From Geothrix edaphica (GTDB lineage: Bacteria > Acidobacteriota > Holophagae > Holophagales > Holophagaceae): a DNA stretch of 64,000 bases. The notes beneath the pieces are model-generated. The model saw nothing but the letters and a program-made list of their open reading frames with translations. It did no database searches and was not told the origin of the DNA. Location of the stretch: the NCBI RefSeq assembly GCF_030268045.1, contig NZ_BSDC01000001.1, positions 558,001 to 622,000 on the forward strand, given 5' to 3'. Made by a program: the position numbers and the translations under genes. Shown here piece after piece: positions 43,433 to 50,838 of the stretch (its first letter is position 1; each line of letters begins with the position of its first letter).

Positions 43433-43846
43433 ATGGACCTCTACTTCTCCTGCTCCCTCACAGGCGGACGCGGGGACCAGCCCGTGGTCGCCGCGCTGAT
43501 CTCCCGCCTCCAGGCCCTCGGCCACTGCGTGCTGACGGCGCACTTGGCCGATGCCTCCGCCATGGCGGCGGACGGCGGCCTGTCGCCGGAGGCGGTGTAC
43601 GAGCGGGACACGGCCTGGCTCCGCGCCAGCGACGCGGTCATCGCGGAGGTGAGCACCCCCTCCCACGGCGTGGGCTTCGAGCTCGCCTACGCCCTGGAGC
43701 GCGGCAAGCCCGTGCTGTGCCTGGCGCGGGAGGGCGTCCGCGTCAGCAAGATGCTCACGGGCATCCGCCAGCCCGGCTTCCAGGTGCGGACCTACCGCAC
43801 GGTGGAGGAAGCGCTCGCGCACCAGGAGGCCTTCCTGGGGCGATAA
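43433..43846 (+). CDS. 2'-deoxynucleoside 5'-phosphate N-hydrolase-like protein (DNPH1/Rcl)
   Basis: 137 residues. It resembles DNPH1, which splits deoxynucleoside monophosphates (notably 5-hydroxymethyl-dUMP) into base and sugar phosphate: N-terminal LYFSCSLTGGRGD (phosphate loop), ERDTAWLRASDAVIAEVSTPS, and GVGFELAYALERGKP with catalytic-type Glu83. Nucleoside 2-deoxyribosyltransferases share the fold, but the GGRGD loop and length favour DNPH1. It starts two bases after S46 copy 3, so it is co-transcribed with peptidases although its role is nucleotide clean-up. Confidence 0.8.
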   Translation: MDLYFSCSLTGGRGDQPVVAALISRLQALGHCVLTAHLADASAMAADGGLSPEAVYERDTAWLRASDAVIAEVSTPSHGVGFELAYALERGKPVLCLAREGVRVSKMLTGIRQPGFQVRTYRTVEEALAHQEAFLGR

Positions 43847-43880
43847 TGATGACGAGATCCTGAATCCCACGGAGGACGCC

Positions 43881-44951
43881 ATGTCCGAGCAGGGAACCAC
43901 CCGACGCGACCTCTTCAAGCTCGGCGCCGCCGCCACGGCGGGACTGATCGCCACGCGGCTGGGGGCTGTGGACACGGAGCCCGCCGCGCTGCACCCCGCC
44001 CCGAAGGCGCCCTTCAACCCGGCCACCGCCGCGGCCATGCCCACCCGCAACCTGGGGCGCGCGGGGCATCACGTGGGGATCTTCAGCCTGGGGGGCCAGG
44101 CCGCCATCGAGAAGGCGAACAACGAGAAGGTGGCCATCCCGCTCATCGAGCGGGCCCTCGATCTCGGCGTGAACTACCTGGACACCTCGGCACGGTACGG
44201 CGGCGACGCCCGCTGGAGCGAGCAGTACTTCGGCCAGGTGATGAAGCGCCGCCGCCGCGAGGCCTTCCTGGCCACCAAGACCCACGACCGCACGGCGGAC
44301 GGCTCCCTGCGCATTCTCGAGACCTCGCTGAAGCTGCTCCAGACCGACCACGTGGACCTCTGGCAGCTGCACGCCATGAGCACCATGGACGATGTGGAGC
44401 GCGTCTGCGCCAAGGGCGGCGCCCTGGAGGCCTTCCAGAGGGCGCGCGACCAGAAGCTGGTGCGCTTCCTGGGCCTCAGCGGCCACACGGATCCCGACGT
44501 GCTGGCCGAGGCCATCCGCCGCTTCCCCTTCGACACGGTGCTCATGGCCTTCAACGCCGCCGACACCTGGCACCTGCCCTTCAAGAAGACCCTGCTGCCC
44601 CTGGCCGTGGAGAAGGAGATGGGCATCATCGGCATGAAGATCCCCGCCCGGGGCCGCATCCTCGAAGGCGTCCCGCCGCCGCCCCCCGACAAGCAGCGCG
44701 GCACCGCGAAGCACGACCGCCCCGGCACCCTCACCATGAAGGAGGCCATGCGCTACACCCTGAGCCACCCCGTGAGCACCGTCATCATCGGCGTGGACAA
44801 CGTGGCCCAGCTCGAAGAGAACATCCGCATCGCGGGAGAGTTCCTGCCCCTGAACGCGGCCCAGCTGGAGGCGCTGGAACAGAAGGTGAAGCCCGTGTAT
44901 GGGCAGGCGTCGTGGTACAAGCGGGATGCGCCGGCGAATCCGTCGAAGTGA
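43881..44951 (+). CDS. Tat-exported aldo/keto reductase
   Basis: 356 residues. GGAGG precedes the ATG. A twin-arginine leader, TRRDLFKLGAAATAGLIA, sends the folded protein out. The AKR barrel follows: LDTSARYGG (Asp and Tyr), ATKTHDR (Lys), LWQLHAM (His) form the catalytic tetrad; the C-terminal TVIIGVDNVAQLEENI is the usual NADP-binding edge. Periplasmic AKRs of this type are common in Acidobacteriota and Bacteroidota but their substrates are unclear. The gene ends shortly before the repeat and integron-cassette region. Confidence 0.88.
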   Translation: MSEQGTTRRDLFKLGAAATAGLIATRLGAVDTEPAALHPAPKAPFNPATAAAMPTRNLGRAGHHVGIFSLGGQAAIEKANNEKVAIPLIERALDLGVNYLDTSARYGGDARWSEQYFGQVMKRRRREAFLATKTHDRTADGSLRILETSLKLLQTDHVDLWQLHAMSTMDDVERVCAKGGALEAFQRARDQKLVRFLGLSGHTDPDVLAEAIRRFPFDTVLMAFNAADTWHLPFKKTLLPLAVEKEMGIIGMKIPARGRILEGVPPPPPDKQRGTAKHDRPGTLTMKEAMRYTLSHPVSTVIIGVDNVAQLEENIRIAGEFLPLNAAQLEALEQKVKPVYGQASWYKRDAPANPSK

Positions 44952-44955
44952 AGGC

Positions 44956-45000
44956 AATTAGCCACGGATAAACACGGATGCACACGGATGCACACGGATG
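44956..45000. repeat. ACACGGATG repeat array, left copy
   Basis: AATTAGCCACGGATAAACACGG leads into repeated CACACGGATG units. This belongs to the widely distributed CACGGATAAACACGGAT intergenic repeat type. An inverted partner lies at 45421-45456, so the cassette and its flanks sit between two oppositely oriented copies. Confidence 0.75.
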
Positions 45001-45074
45001 AAGCGGGCGGGTGCGAAGGTGGTAGCCTGGGTTAAATCTCGCTACCTCGTCTAATAGAAAGTTAGGCCTCTCGA

Positions 45075-45293
45075 ATGGCGAAGATACTCCTCCTGTTGAT
45101 CGTCTCCGTTCTCTGCCTCGGATATTGGTACCTGTGCGTTTTCAAGAAGGACAAGGTTCTCTGGGTTGTTAGCAATCCAGTAAACGGGAACACCTACTCT
45201 GACCTGCTTCCAATCCATTCATGGATTTCTGGCTTGATTGGTATCGCGGCTTTGGTTGCCCTTATTGCGAAACTCTTACCGCGATCGCCCTAA
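45075..45293 (+). CDS. cassette-borne 72-residue membrane protein
   Basis: Two hydrophobic helices: residues 3-22 (KILLLLIVSVLCLGYWYLCV) and about 49-68 (WISGLIGIAALVALIAKLLP), joined by a short polar loop. No family recognised. Codon use (GTT, TCT, CCA, ATT) and GC content are unlike neighbouring genes, a sign of transfer. Its TAA stop lies inside the R'' box CCCTAAC of the attC, a typical cassette arrangement. It starts eight bases after GTTAGGC, with no obvious Shine-Dalgarno, also usual for cassettes. Confidence 0.65.
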   Translation: MAKILLLLIVSVLCLGYWYLCVFKKDKVLWVVSNPVNGNTYSDLLPIHSWISGLIGIAALVALIAKLLPRSP

Positions 45294-45403
45294 CCTTCCG
45301 CTCAACTCGGACCCCGCCTGCATTGCCTTCAGCTCTCTCATCATTTCGCTATCTCGGCTCCGCTCGGCGCTTTGGTGTAGGTGCGGCCGGTTAGCTTCAT
45401 TCG
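45287..45403. other. attC recombination site of the cassette
   Basis: R'' CCCTAAC at 45288-45294; L'' CGCTCAACTCGGACC following; L' GGCCGGTTAGCTTCATTCG at 45385-45403; R' completed as GTTAGGC when circular. Opposing arms pair GCT-AAC-CGG-CC with three unpaired extra bases in L'', the extrahelical-base pattern integron integrases recognise. Central variable region about 80 bases. Confidence 0.7.
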
Positions 45404-45420
45404 TAGTCCCCAAATTGGCG

Positions 45421-45456
45421 TTTATCAGCCTTTATCCGTGTTCATCTGTGGCTGAT
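45421..45456. repeat. ACACGGAT-type repeat, right inverted copy
   Basis: TTTATCCGTGTTCATCTGTGG and flanking bases are the reverse complement of the repeat type at 44956-45000. The copy runs into the 3' end of the amidase gene and supplies its last codons (KSKISHR) and stop. Confidence 0.75.
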
Positions 45457-46254
45457 TTTGCTTTTTAGTGCTGAATAAATCTCTGGCCTCCGGTCCTTGA
45501 GCGCCGGGAACCGCTCGCGCCAGGCCCTCAGCGCTGTCAGGTCGATGTCCCCGATCACCAGCCCCTCGGTGGCATCTCCCTTCACGATCACTTCTCCGAA
45601 GGCGTCGTGCAGAGCCGAAGCGCCGGGGTAGTCGAGGCCGGCGCCGTCGCGGCCCACGCGGTTGACCCCGCAGACGGCCATCTGGTTCTCGATGGCGCGG
45701 GCGGCGAGGAGGGTGGACCAGGCGGCGATGCGGCGCAGGGGCCAGTTGGCGGGGATGAAGACCACCTCGGCGCCCTTCGCAGCAAGGGCGCGGAAGGGCT
45801 CGGGGAAGCGCAGGTCGTAGCAGATCTGCAGGCCGCAGGGGATCCCGTCCAACGCGAACAGGGGGCAGTCCTCGCCGCCGCTGTAGTGTTCGTGTTCCTC
45901 GCCGTAGGAGAAGGGATGGATCTTCCGGTAGGCGGCAATCAGCGAGCCGTCGGGCGCCGTGACGAAGGCCGCGTTGCGCGGATGAGGCACGTGGGCCTCC
46001 ACGACCGAGCCCACCAGGTAGAGCCCGAACTCGCGGGAGAGCGCAGCCACGGCCTCCGTGGTGGGGCCGGGCAGGGGCTCGGCGAAGGGCTCGGGGGCCA
46101 TGGTGAAGCCCAGGGTGAACAGCTCCGGGAACACCGCCACCCGCGCGCCCGCCCGGGCCGCCGCCTCCACGAACCCGCGGGCCCGGGCCAGGTTCGCCGC
46201 CGGGTCCTGCCAGACCGTGTCCTGCTGGATGAGGGCGACGCGCAGCGTGGTCAT
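45442..46254 (-). CDS. carbon-nitrogen hydrolase, omega-amidase-like
   Basis: Nitrilase-superfamily amidase, 270 residues, cytosolic. The start at 46254 (MTTLRVALIQQDTVW) has AGGGATCG upstream. Catalytic residues by family: Glu44 in VFPELFTLGF, Lys111 in AAYRKIHPF, Cys145 in LQICYDLRFPE. The YDLRFPEPFR and GEEHEHYSGG motifs favour the YafV/omega-amidase group, which hydrolyses 2-oxoglutaramate or 2-oxosuccinamate left by glutamine or asparagine transamination. The C-terminal KSKISHR is encoded by an intergenic repeat, so the native tail was probably replaced. Confidence 0.88.
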   Translation of the reverse strand: MTTLRVALIQQDTVWQDPAANLARARGFVEAAARAGARVAVFPELFTLGFTMAPEPFAEPLPGPTTEAVAALSREFGLYLVGSVVEAHVPHPRNAAFVTAPDGSLIAAYRKIHPFSYGEEHEHYSGGEDCPLFALDGIPCGLQICYDLRFPEPFRALAAKGAEVVFIPANWPLRRIAAWSTLLAARAIENQMAVCGVNRVGRDGAGLDYPGASALHDAFGEVIVKGDATEGLVIGDIDLTALRAWRERFPALKDRRPEIYSALKSKISHR

Positions 46255-46296
46255 GGATCGATCCCTGGAGATGAGGAGTCGAGAAAGAAAAAGCAA

Positions 46297-46375
46297 ACCA
46301 CCAAGGCACCAAGACACCAAGAGCTGCAAAAGAAACTGGTCTTTGTCTTTCTTGGTGCCTTGGTGTCTTGGTGAT
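46297..46375. repeat. CACCAAGGCACCAAGAC inverted repeat pair
   Basis: Left arm 46297-46323 (ACCACCAAGGCACCAAGA...) and right arm 46351-46375 (CTTGGTGCCTTGGTGTC...) are reverse-complement arrays of the CACCAAG unit, able to form a long hairpin between the amidase and oxidoreductase genes. Arrays of this CACCAAGACACCAAGG type are known from many bacterial genomes. Confidence 0.7.
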
Positions 46376-46393
46376 GATCCTTGTTCTTGTTCG

Positions 46394-47461
46394 TCAGTCC
46401 TTGAACCTGGCGGGATCCAGCGGCCCGGCGGTGGTCTTCCGCAGGTAGCAGCCGGCGGCGAGCGCTCCCACGGCGAGGCCGCTGGTCATGCCGTGGCCGC
46501 CGAGGCCCGCGGACCAGAAGAGGCGGGGGTTCCAGGGATCCCAGCCGAGGACGAAGCGGCGGTCCGGGGCGAAGGTGCGCAGGCCGGTCCAGTAGCGGGT
46601 GATGGGGCGCTCTGCCAGGTCCGGCGCCAGCTCGCGCAGGCTGGCGAAGAGGCCCTCGAGCACCGCGGGATCGGTGTCCGGCTGCCGCCCGCGCGGGGGC
46701 AGGGGCACGGCCACCTCCTCGCAGGGGCACATGAGCAGGCCGCCGCTCTCCGGGCGCAGGTAGAAGGGGCGGTCCACCCACCAGGCCCAGGGCTCCTGCT
46801 GGGGATGGGCGGCGCCGCTCCACACCAGGGAGCGCCGCAGGGGGGTGAAGGGGATCTGCGATCCGGCCAGGCGGCCCAGCTCGCCCGCCCAGGCCCCCGC
46901 GGCGATGGCCAGCGTCTTCGCACGCAGCGGCCCGCGGTCCGTGTCCAGGTCGAAGCCTGCCTCCGTGGCCCGCAGGCCCGTGACCGCGCACCCGAAGCGC
47001 AGGTCCGCGCCTCCGGCCCGGGCGCCCTCGGCGCAGGCGCGCAGCAGGCCCGCGATGTCGATGACGCCGTCCCCGGGAATGGCGAGGTGCTCCGCCGCCT
47101 TCAGTCCGGGGAGGGGGATGCCTTCGCCGCGCTGGACGGCCACGCCATGGCGGGCCGCTTCGGCCTCGAAGGCGTCCAGGGGACCGCGTTCCATGCTCAC
47201 CAGGAGCCCCCCGCCCGCGGTCAGCAGGCCTGCCTCCGCCAGGCGCCGGCAGCCTTCCACCGTGAGGGCCGTGTGTTCGTCGCGGCCCGTGAGGGAGCGG
47301 GCCACGGCGGCGTTGTGGCCGCTGGCGTAGGTGCCGGGCTGATCCTCCCGCTCCAGGACGACGATGCCGCCCTGGCCGGCCTGGGCGAGGTGGAAGGCCA
47401 GGCTCAGTCCGGCGATGCCGCCGCCGATGATCACCACCTCTGCCGTCTCAACCGTGCCCAT
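46394..47461 (-). CDS. FAD-dependent oxidoreductase (DAO/DadA-type)
   Basis: 355 residues. The start at 47461 (MGTVETAEVVIIGGG) has only a weak ribosome site. Dinucleotide fold VIIGGGIAGLSLAFHLAQAG at residues 10-29, then ASGHNAAVARSLTGRDEH, an FAD-contact GVIDIAGLLRACAEGAR, and C-terminal LFWSAGLGGHGMTSGLAVG, the DAO-family signature. It would oxidise an amino or imino acid (glycine, sarcosine or a D-amino acid). Same strand as the omega-amidase gene, 139 bases upstream, with the CACCAAG repeat between. Confidence 0.85.
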   Translation of the reverse strand: MGTVETAEVVIIGGGIAGLSLAFHLAQAGQGGIVVLEREDQPGTYASGHNAAVARSLTGRDEHTALTVEGCRRLAEAGLLTAGGGLLVSMERGPLDAFEAEAARHGVAVQRGEGIPLPGLKAAEHLAIPGDGVIDIAGLLRACAEGARAGGADLRFGCAVTGLRATEAGFDLDTDRGPLRAKTLAIAAGAWAGELGRLAGSQIPFTPLRRSLVWSGAAHPQQEPWAWWVDRPFYLRPESGGLLMCPCEEVAVPLPPRGRQPDTDPAVLEGLFASLRELAPDLAERPITRYWTGLRTFAPDRRFVLGWDPWNPRLFWSAGLGGHGMTSGLAVGALAAGCYLRKTTAGPLDPARFKD

Positions 47462-47598
47462 ATCCCATCGTAGCGCCGATGCCCACCAGACCTGCGTCCG
47501 CCCTGGCGCGGGGCCCCTGCCGCTGTGACCGGCGTCAAGCTTTCCGTGTTGCCACATGGGTGGAAGGCCTATGATGGGAAGCATCCGGAGGTTTCTCC

Positions 47599-47988
47599 GT
47601 GCGGACGATCCTGCGCGCCATCCTGGCCGTCGCGCTGCTCCTGGGCGGCTGGGGCGGGGACTGGGTGCTGGCCGGCAGCCGGGCGGCCCAGTCCCACGAC
47701 TGCTGCTGCGGGACCATGCCCAGCGGCATGGAGGATCCCTGCCCCTGCCCGAAGCCCGAAGGGAACCGCACACCGCTGCGGGGCGCCTGCACCGAGCGCC
47801 AGGCGGTGGCCGCCCAGGCCGTGCGCCGGAGCGAACAGGGCGAGCGCCGGACCGAGCCCCGGCCCGAGCCCAGCGGCTGGGCCCGCTCGACTTCGGACGT
47901 TGCCGAAAACCTGCCCATCCCCACCCAAGGTGGCCGTGACCCGGATCTGGGACGGCACCTCGCACGACTGAATACCCTCCGGATCTGA
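47599..47988 (+). CDS. small Cys-rich exported protein at head of the metal-efflux operon
   Basis: 129 residues starting with GTG at 47599 after CCGGAGG. Signal peptide MRTILRAILAVALLLGGWGG, then a short cysteine cluster SHDCCCGTMPSGMEDPCPCPKPE and a polar, low-complexity tail. No family recognised. Cysteine clusters such as this, placed before Cus/Czc genes, plausibly bind or sense the exported metal. 70 bases separate it from the channel gene. Confidence 0.65.
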   Translation: MRTILRAILAVALLLGGWGGDWVLAGSRAAQSHDCCCGTMPSGMEDPCPCPKPEGNRTPLRGACTERQAVAAQAVRRSEQGERRTEPRPEPSGWARSTSDVAENLPIPTQGGRDPDLGRHLARLNTLRI

Positions 47989-48058
47989 TCGGAAATGGTG
48001 CGAAGCTCTGCCTGCTTTCGAGCGGGTCAATGCCTCTTTCCCTTTCTCGGAGATCCCC

Positions 48059-49456
48059 ATGCGCACGCTGCTGCGCCTGGCCCCGGCCCTGGTGCTCGCC
48101 GCACCGGCCCTGGCCCAGGCCCCCCATCACGACCACCCAGCCACTCCCCCTCAAGAGGCCGATCCGGTCCTGGCCTCCCTGCTGGCCGAAGCCCTCGGGA
48201 AGCATCCTGATGTCCAGAAGGCCGACGCGGCGGTGCGCATGGACCAGGAGCGCATCCCCCAGGCGGGCGTGCTGCCGGATCCCTCGCTGTCGCTGGGCAT
48301 CCAGAACGATGGCTTCAAGGAGCTCCAGATCGGCAAGATGGAGACCAGCTACTACAGCGTCGCCTTCACCCAGCCGTTCCCCTGGCCCGGTAAGCGGGGC
48401 CTGCGGAGAGAGGTGGCGGCGGCGGGAGTGGATCTGTCCGAGGCCACCCGCTCCCGGGTGCTTCTGGGCCTGGAGGCCGACGTGCGGCGCGGCTATGCGG
48501 CCCTGCTGCTGATCCGCGGCCAGAAGGAGCTGCTGGCGCAGCAGGCCGTGTTCCTGGAGCAGTCCGAACGTTTGGCCCGCACCCGCTACGAAGTGGGGCA
48601 GGGCAGCCAGGGCGATCTGCTGCGGGCCCAGCTGGAACTCACGCGCCTGAAGCAGGCGGCCTGGTCCCTGGAGGCCGAGGAACGGTCGACCCTCGCGGGC
48701 CTGAACCGCCTCCGCCAGCACGATCCGGCGGATCCCATCGCCACCACGGCGGCCCTGGCGGACCTTCCGGAGCCCGGCCTCCTCACTGCGGACCAGGTGG
48801 AGGCCCGCAGTCCCGAATTGGCTGGCGCGCGGGCGAGCGTGCGCCAGACCGAGAAGCTGCTGGACCTGGCGAAGCTGGACCGGCGCCCGGACTTCGCCGT
48901 CACCGCGGGCATCATGCCCCGGGGCAGCCTGGATCCCATGTGGCAGGTGGGCGTGAGCATCTCCCTGCCCATCTACGGCCGGCACAAGCAGCAGCGCGCC
49001 GTGGCCGAGCATGAGCACCACCGCCGCGGCCAGGGCGCCGAGGTGGAATCCGTCCGCACCCTGCTCCGCCAGCGCACGGAGGAGCGCACCATCCAGATCG
49101 AGACGCTGCGCCGCACCCGGGACCTCTACCGCGAGGGCCTCCTGGTGCAGAGCGAGGCGAACTTCAAGGCTTCCCTGGCCCAGTACGAGGCGGGCCGCGC
49201 ACCCTTCCTCGGCGCCCTCGAAGCCCTCAACGGCTGGGTGGGCGACCAGGGCGCCTACCTGCAGACCCTGGCCCAGCTCCAGGCCCAGCACATCGCCCTG
49301 AGCGAAGCGGCCCTCGGGGCCACACCCCCCGTCAACGGCGGGTCCCTGGCCTCGGCGAGCCTGGCCTCCGGTGCCGCCGCCCCCGCAAAGTCCGCCTCCT
49401 CCGCCAAAGCCCCGGGCCAAGCCCAGGACAGCGGCCCCGCCATGTCCAAGATGTAG
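48059..49456 (+). CDS. TolC-family channel of a Cus/Czc-type metal exporter
   Basis: 465 residues. CGGAG precedes the ATG; signal peptide LRLAPALVLAAPALAQ. Just after it comes HHDHPAT, a His-rich metal-like patch. TolC repeats: LASLLAEALGKHPDVQKADA and SPELAGARASVRQTEKLLD. The AFTQPFPWPGKR motif is typical of CusC/CzcC channels. A low-complexity Ala/Ser tail (SLASGAAAPAKSASSAKAPG) ends the protein. Followed 10 bases later by the adaptor gene. Confidence 0.9.
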   Translation: MRTLLRLAPALVLAAPALAQAPHHDHPATPPQEADPVLASLLAEALGKHPDVQKADAAVRMDQERIPQAGVLPDPSLSLGIQNDGFKELQIGKMETSYYSVAFTQPFPWPGKRGLRREVAAAGVDLSEATRSRVLLGLEADVRRGYAALLLIRGQKELLAQQAVFLEQSERLARTRYEVGQGSQGDLLRAQLELTRLKQAAWSLEAEERSTLAGLNRLRQHDPADPIATTAALADLPEPGLLTADQVEARSPELAGARASVRQTEKLLDLAKLDRRPDFAVTAGIMPRGSLDPMWQVGVSISLPIYGRHKQQRAVAEHEHHRRGQGAEVESVRTLLRQRTEERTIQIETLRRTRDLYREGLLVQSEANFKASLAQYEAGRAPFLGALEALNGWVGDQGAYLQTLAQLQAQHIALSEAALGATPPVNGGSLASASLASGAAAPAKSASSAKAPGQAQDSGPAMSKM

Positions 49457-49466
49457 GAGATCCCCC

Positions 49467-50828
49467 ATGAGCCACGAACAACCCACCTTCGATCACCCGG
49501 CCCCCGCCCGCGCCTCCCGCTTCCGCACCCTCGGCCTGGTGGCCCTGGGGCTGGCCGCCGGGGCCGGCGGCACGCTGCTGCTGCGCCCCGCCCCCAAGGA
49601 TGATCACGACCACGGGGCCGCCAGCGCGACGGCGCCGAAGAAGCAGATGTACCAGTGCCCCATGCACCCGCAGATCATCCAGGACCACGCGGGCACCTGC
49701 CCCATCTGCGGCATGGACCTCGTGCCCATGGACGGCCAGGGGACCGCGGCCACGAGCCTGGAGAGCCATGCGGCCGTCACCATCGACCACGAGCGCCAGC
49801 AGCTCATCGGCCTCCGCACCGAGCCGGTGGCCGAGGAGACCGTCAGCGGCGAGCTGCGCGCCCTGGGCCGCGTGGCCGTGGACGAGACCCGCGTCCGCAA
49901 GGTGAACGTGAAGGTGGAGGGCTTCGTGGAGAAGCTCTTCGTGGACTTCGTGGGCAAGCCCGTGGCCAAGGGCCAGCCCCTGTTCAGCCTCTACAGTCCG
50001 GAATTCGTCAGCGCCCAGCGGGAGTACCTGCTGGCACTCAAGACCCAGAAGGCCCTGTCGGGCGGCTCGCTGCAGAGCAGCGGCGGGGACCTGCTGGAGT
50101 CGGCGCGGCGCCGGCTCATGCTGTGGGACGTGCCGGCAGCGGCCATCGACAACCTGGAGAAGACCGGCGAGGTCCTGAAGTCGCTCACGCTGCGCAGCCC
50201 CATCTCGGGCGTCGTGACGGCGAAGAACGTGGTGGAGGGCGCCCGCATCACGCCGGCGGACATCCCCTTCGAAATCACCGATCTCAGCCGCGTGTGGGTG
50301 CTGGTGGACATCTACGAGGCGGAGCTGGGCCGCGCGAAGGTGGGCATGCCCGCCGAACTGACAGTCCAGGCCTCGCCCGGGAAGACCCTGAAGGGGCGGA
50401 TCGCCTTCGTGGATGCCGTGATGGATCCCAAGACCCGCACCGCCAAGGCCCGCCTGGAGTTCCCGAACCCGGGAGGGCTCCTGAAGCCCGAGATGTTCGG
50501 GGACGTGGTGCTCCGGGGGCAGGGGCGCAAGGGCCTCGTCGTCCCGCTGGATGCAGTGCTGGACGCCGGCACCACCAAGGTCGCCTTCGTGGCGCTGGGG
50601 GACGGCAAGTTCGAGCCGAGGGAGGTCACCACGGGCATCACCATCGGCGAGAAGGTGGAGATCCGCTCCGGGCTGGCGGTGGGCGAGGCGGTCGTCGTCC
50701 GTGCCAACTTCCTCGTGGATTCCGAGTCCCGGCTGAAGGCGGCCCTGGCCCACATGAGCCAGAAGGCCGCCGGTGCCGAGGGCCAGAAAACCCCTGTTCC
50801 GCCGGCGCCGTCCGGCCACCAGCACTGA
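49467..50828 (+). CDS. cusB: CusB-type periplasmic adaptor with N-terminal heavy-metal-binding domain
   Basis: 453 residues. The start at 49467 (MSHEQPTFDHPAPARASRFR) has TAGGAGA upstream. Membrane anchor (TLGLVALGLAAGAGGTLLL), a His patch DDHDHGAAS, then the heavy-metal-binding motif YQCPMHPQIIQDHAGTCPIC / GMDLVPM found in copper/silver proteins. Lipoyl and barrel parts follow (VKVEGFVEKLFVDFVGKPVAKGQ; LRSPISGVVTAKNVVEGARI). It passes periplasmic metal to the CusA pump. Part of the efflux operon 47599-54159. Confidence 0.92.
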   Translation: MSHEQPTFDHPAPARASRFRTLGLVALGLAAGAGGTLLLRPAPKDDHDHGAASATAPKKQMYQCPMHPQIIQDHAGTCPICGMDLVPMDGQGTAATSLESHAAVTIDHERQQLIGLRTEPVAEETVSGELRALGRVAVDETRVRKVNVKVEGFVEKLFVDFVGKPVAKGQPLFSLYSPEFVSAQREYLLALKTQKALSGGSLQSSGGDLLESARRRLMLWDVPAAAIDNLEKTGEVLKSLTLRSPISGVVTAKNVVEGARITPADIPFEITDLSRVWVLVDIYEAELGRAKVGMPAELTVQASPGKTLKGRIAFVDAVMDPKTRTAKARLEFPNPGGLLKPEMFGDVVLRGQGRKGLVVPLDAVLDAGTTKVAFVALGDGKFEPREVTTGITIGEKVEIRSGLAVGEAVVVRANFLVDSESRLKAALAHMSQKAAGAEGQKTPVPPAPSGHQH

Positions 50829-50838
50829 GGGGGCCGGG

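Larger units (their letters stand above)
45062..45403 (+). mobile_element. single integron-type gene cassette (342 bp)
   Basis: The segment starts TTAGGC (after a flanking G, giving GTTAGGC at 45061-45067), contains one ORF beginning nine bases later, and ends in an attC whose last bases are ...TTCATTCG. Joining right end to left end recreates CATTCGTTAGGC, a perfect R' box, exactly as expected for an excised cassette circle. Base composition is clearly lower in GC than the neighbourhood. The bases after the right end, TAGTCCCC, differ from the R' consensus, as expected if the cassette entered a secondary target. No integrase, attI or second cassette is in the window. Confidence 0.75.

Noticed and set aside
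45006-45060. A second, left-hand attC before the cassette (GGTAGC...GCTACC hairpin)
   Set aside because: It has a small stem but no R/L box pattern; only the G of GTTAGGC is consistent with a target site.
46394-49486. A 1030-codon frame joining the FAD oxidoreductase to DNA opposite the channel gene
   Set aside because: The real protein starts at 47461 with the FAD-binding fold; the remainder lies across a divergent promoter region and opposes tolC-type coding.
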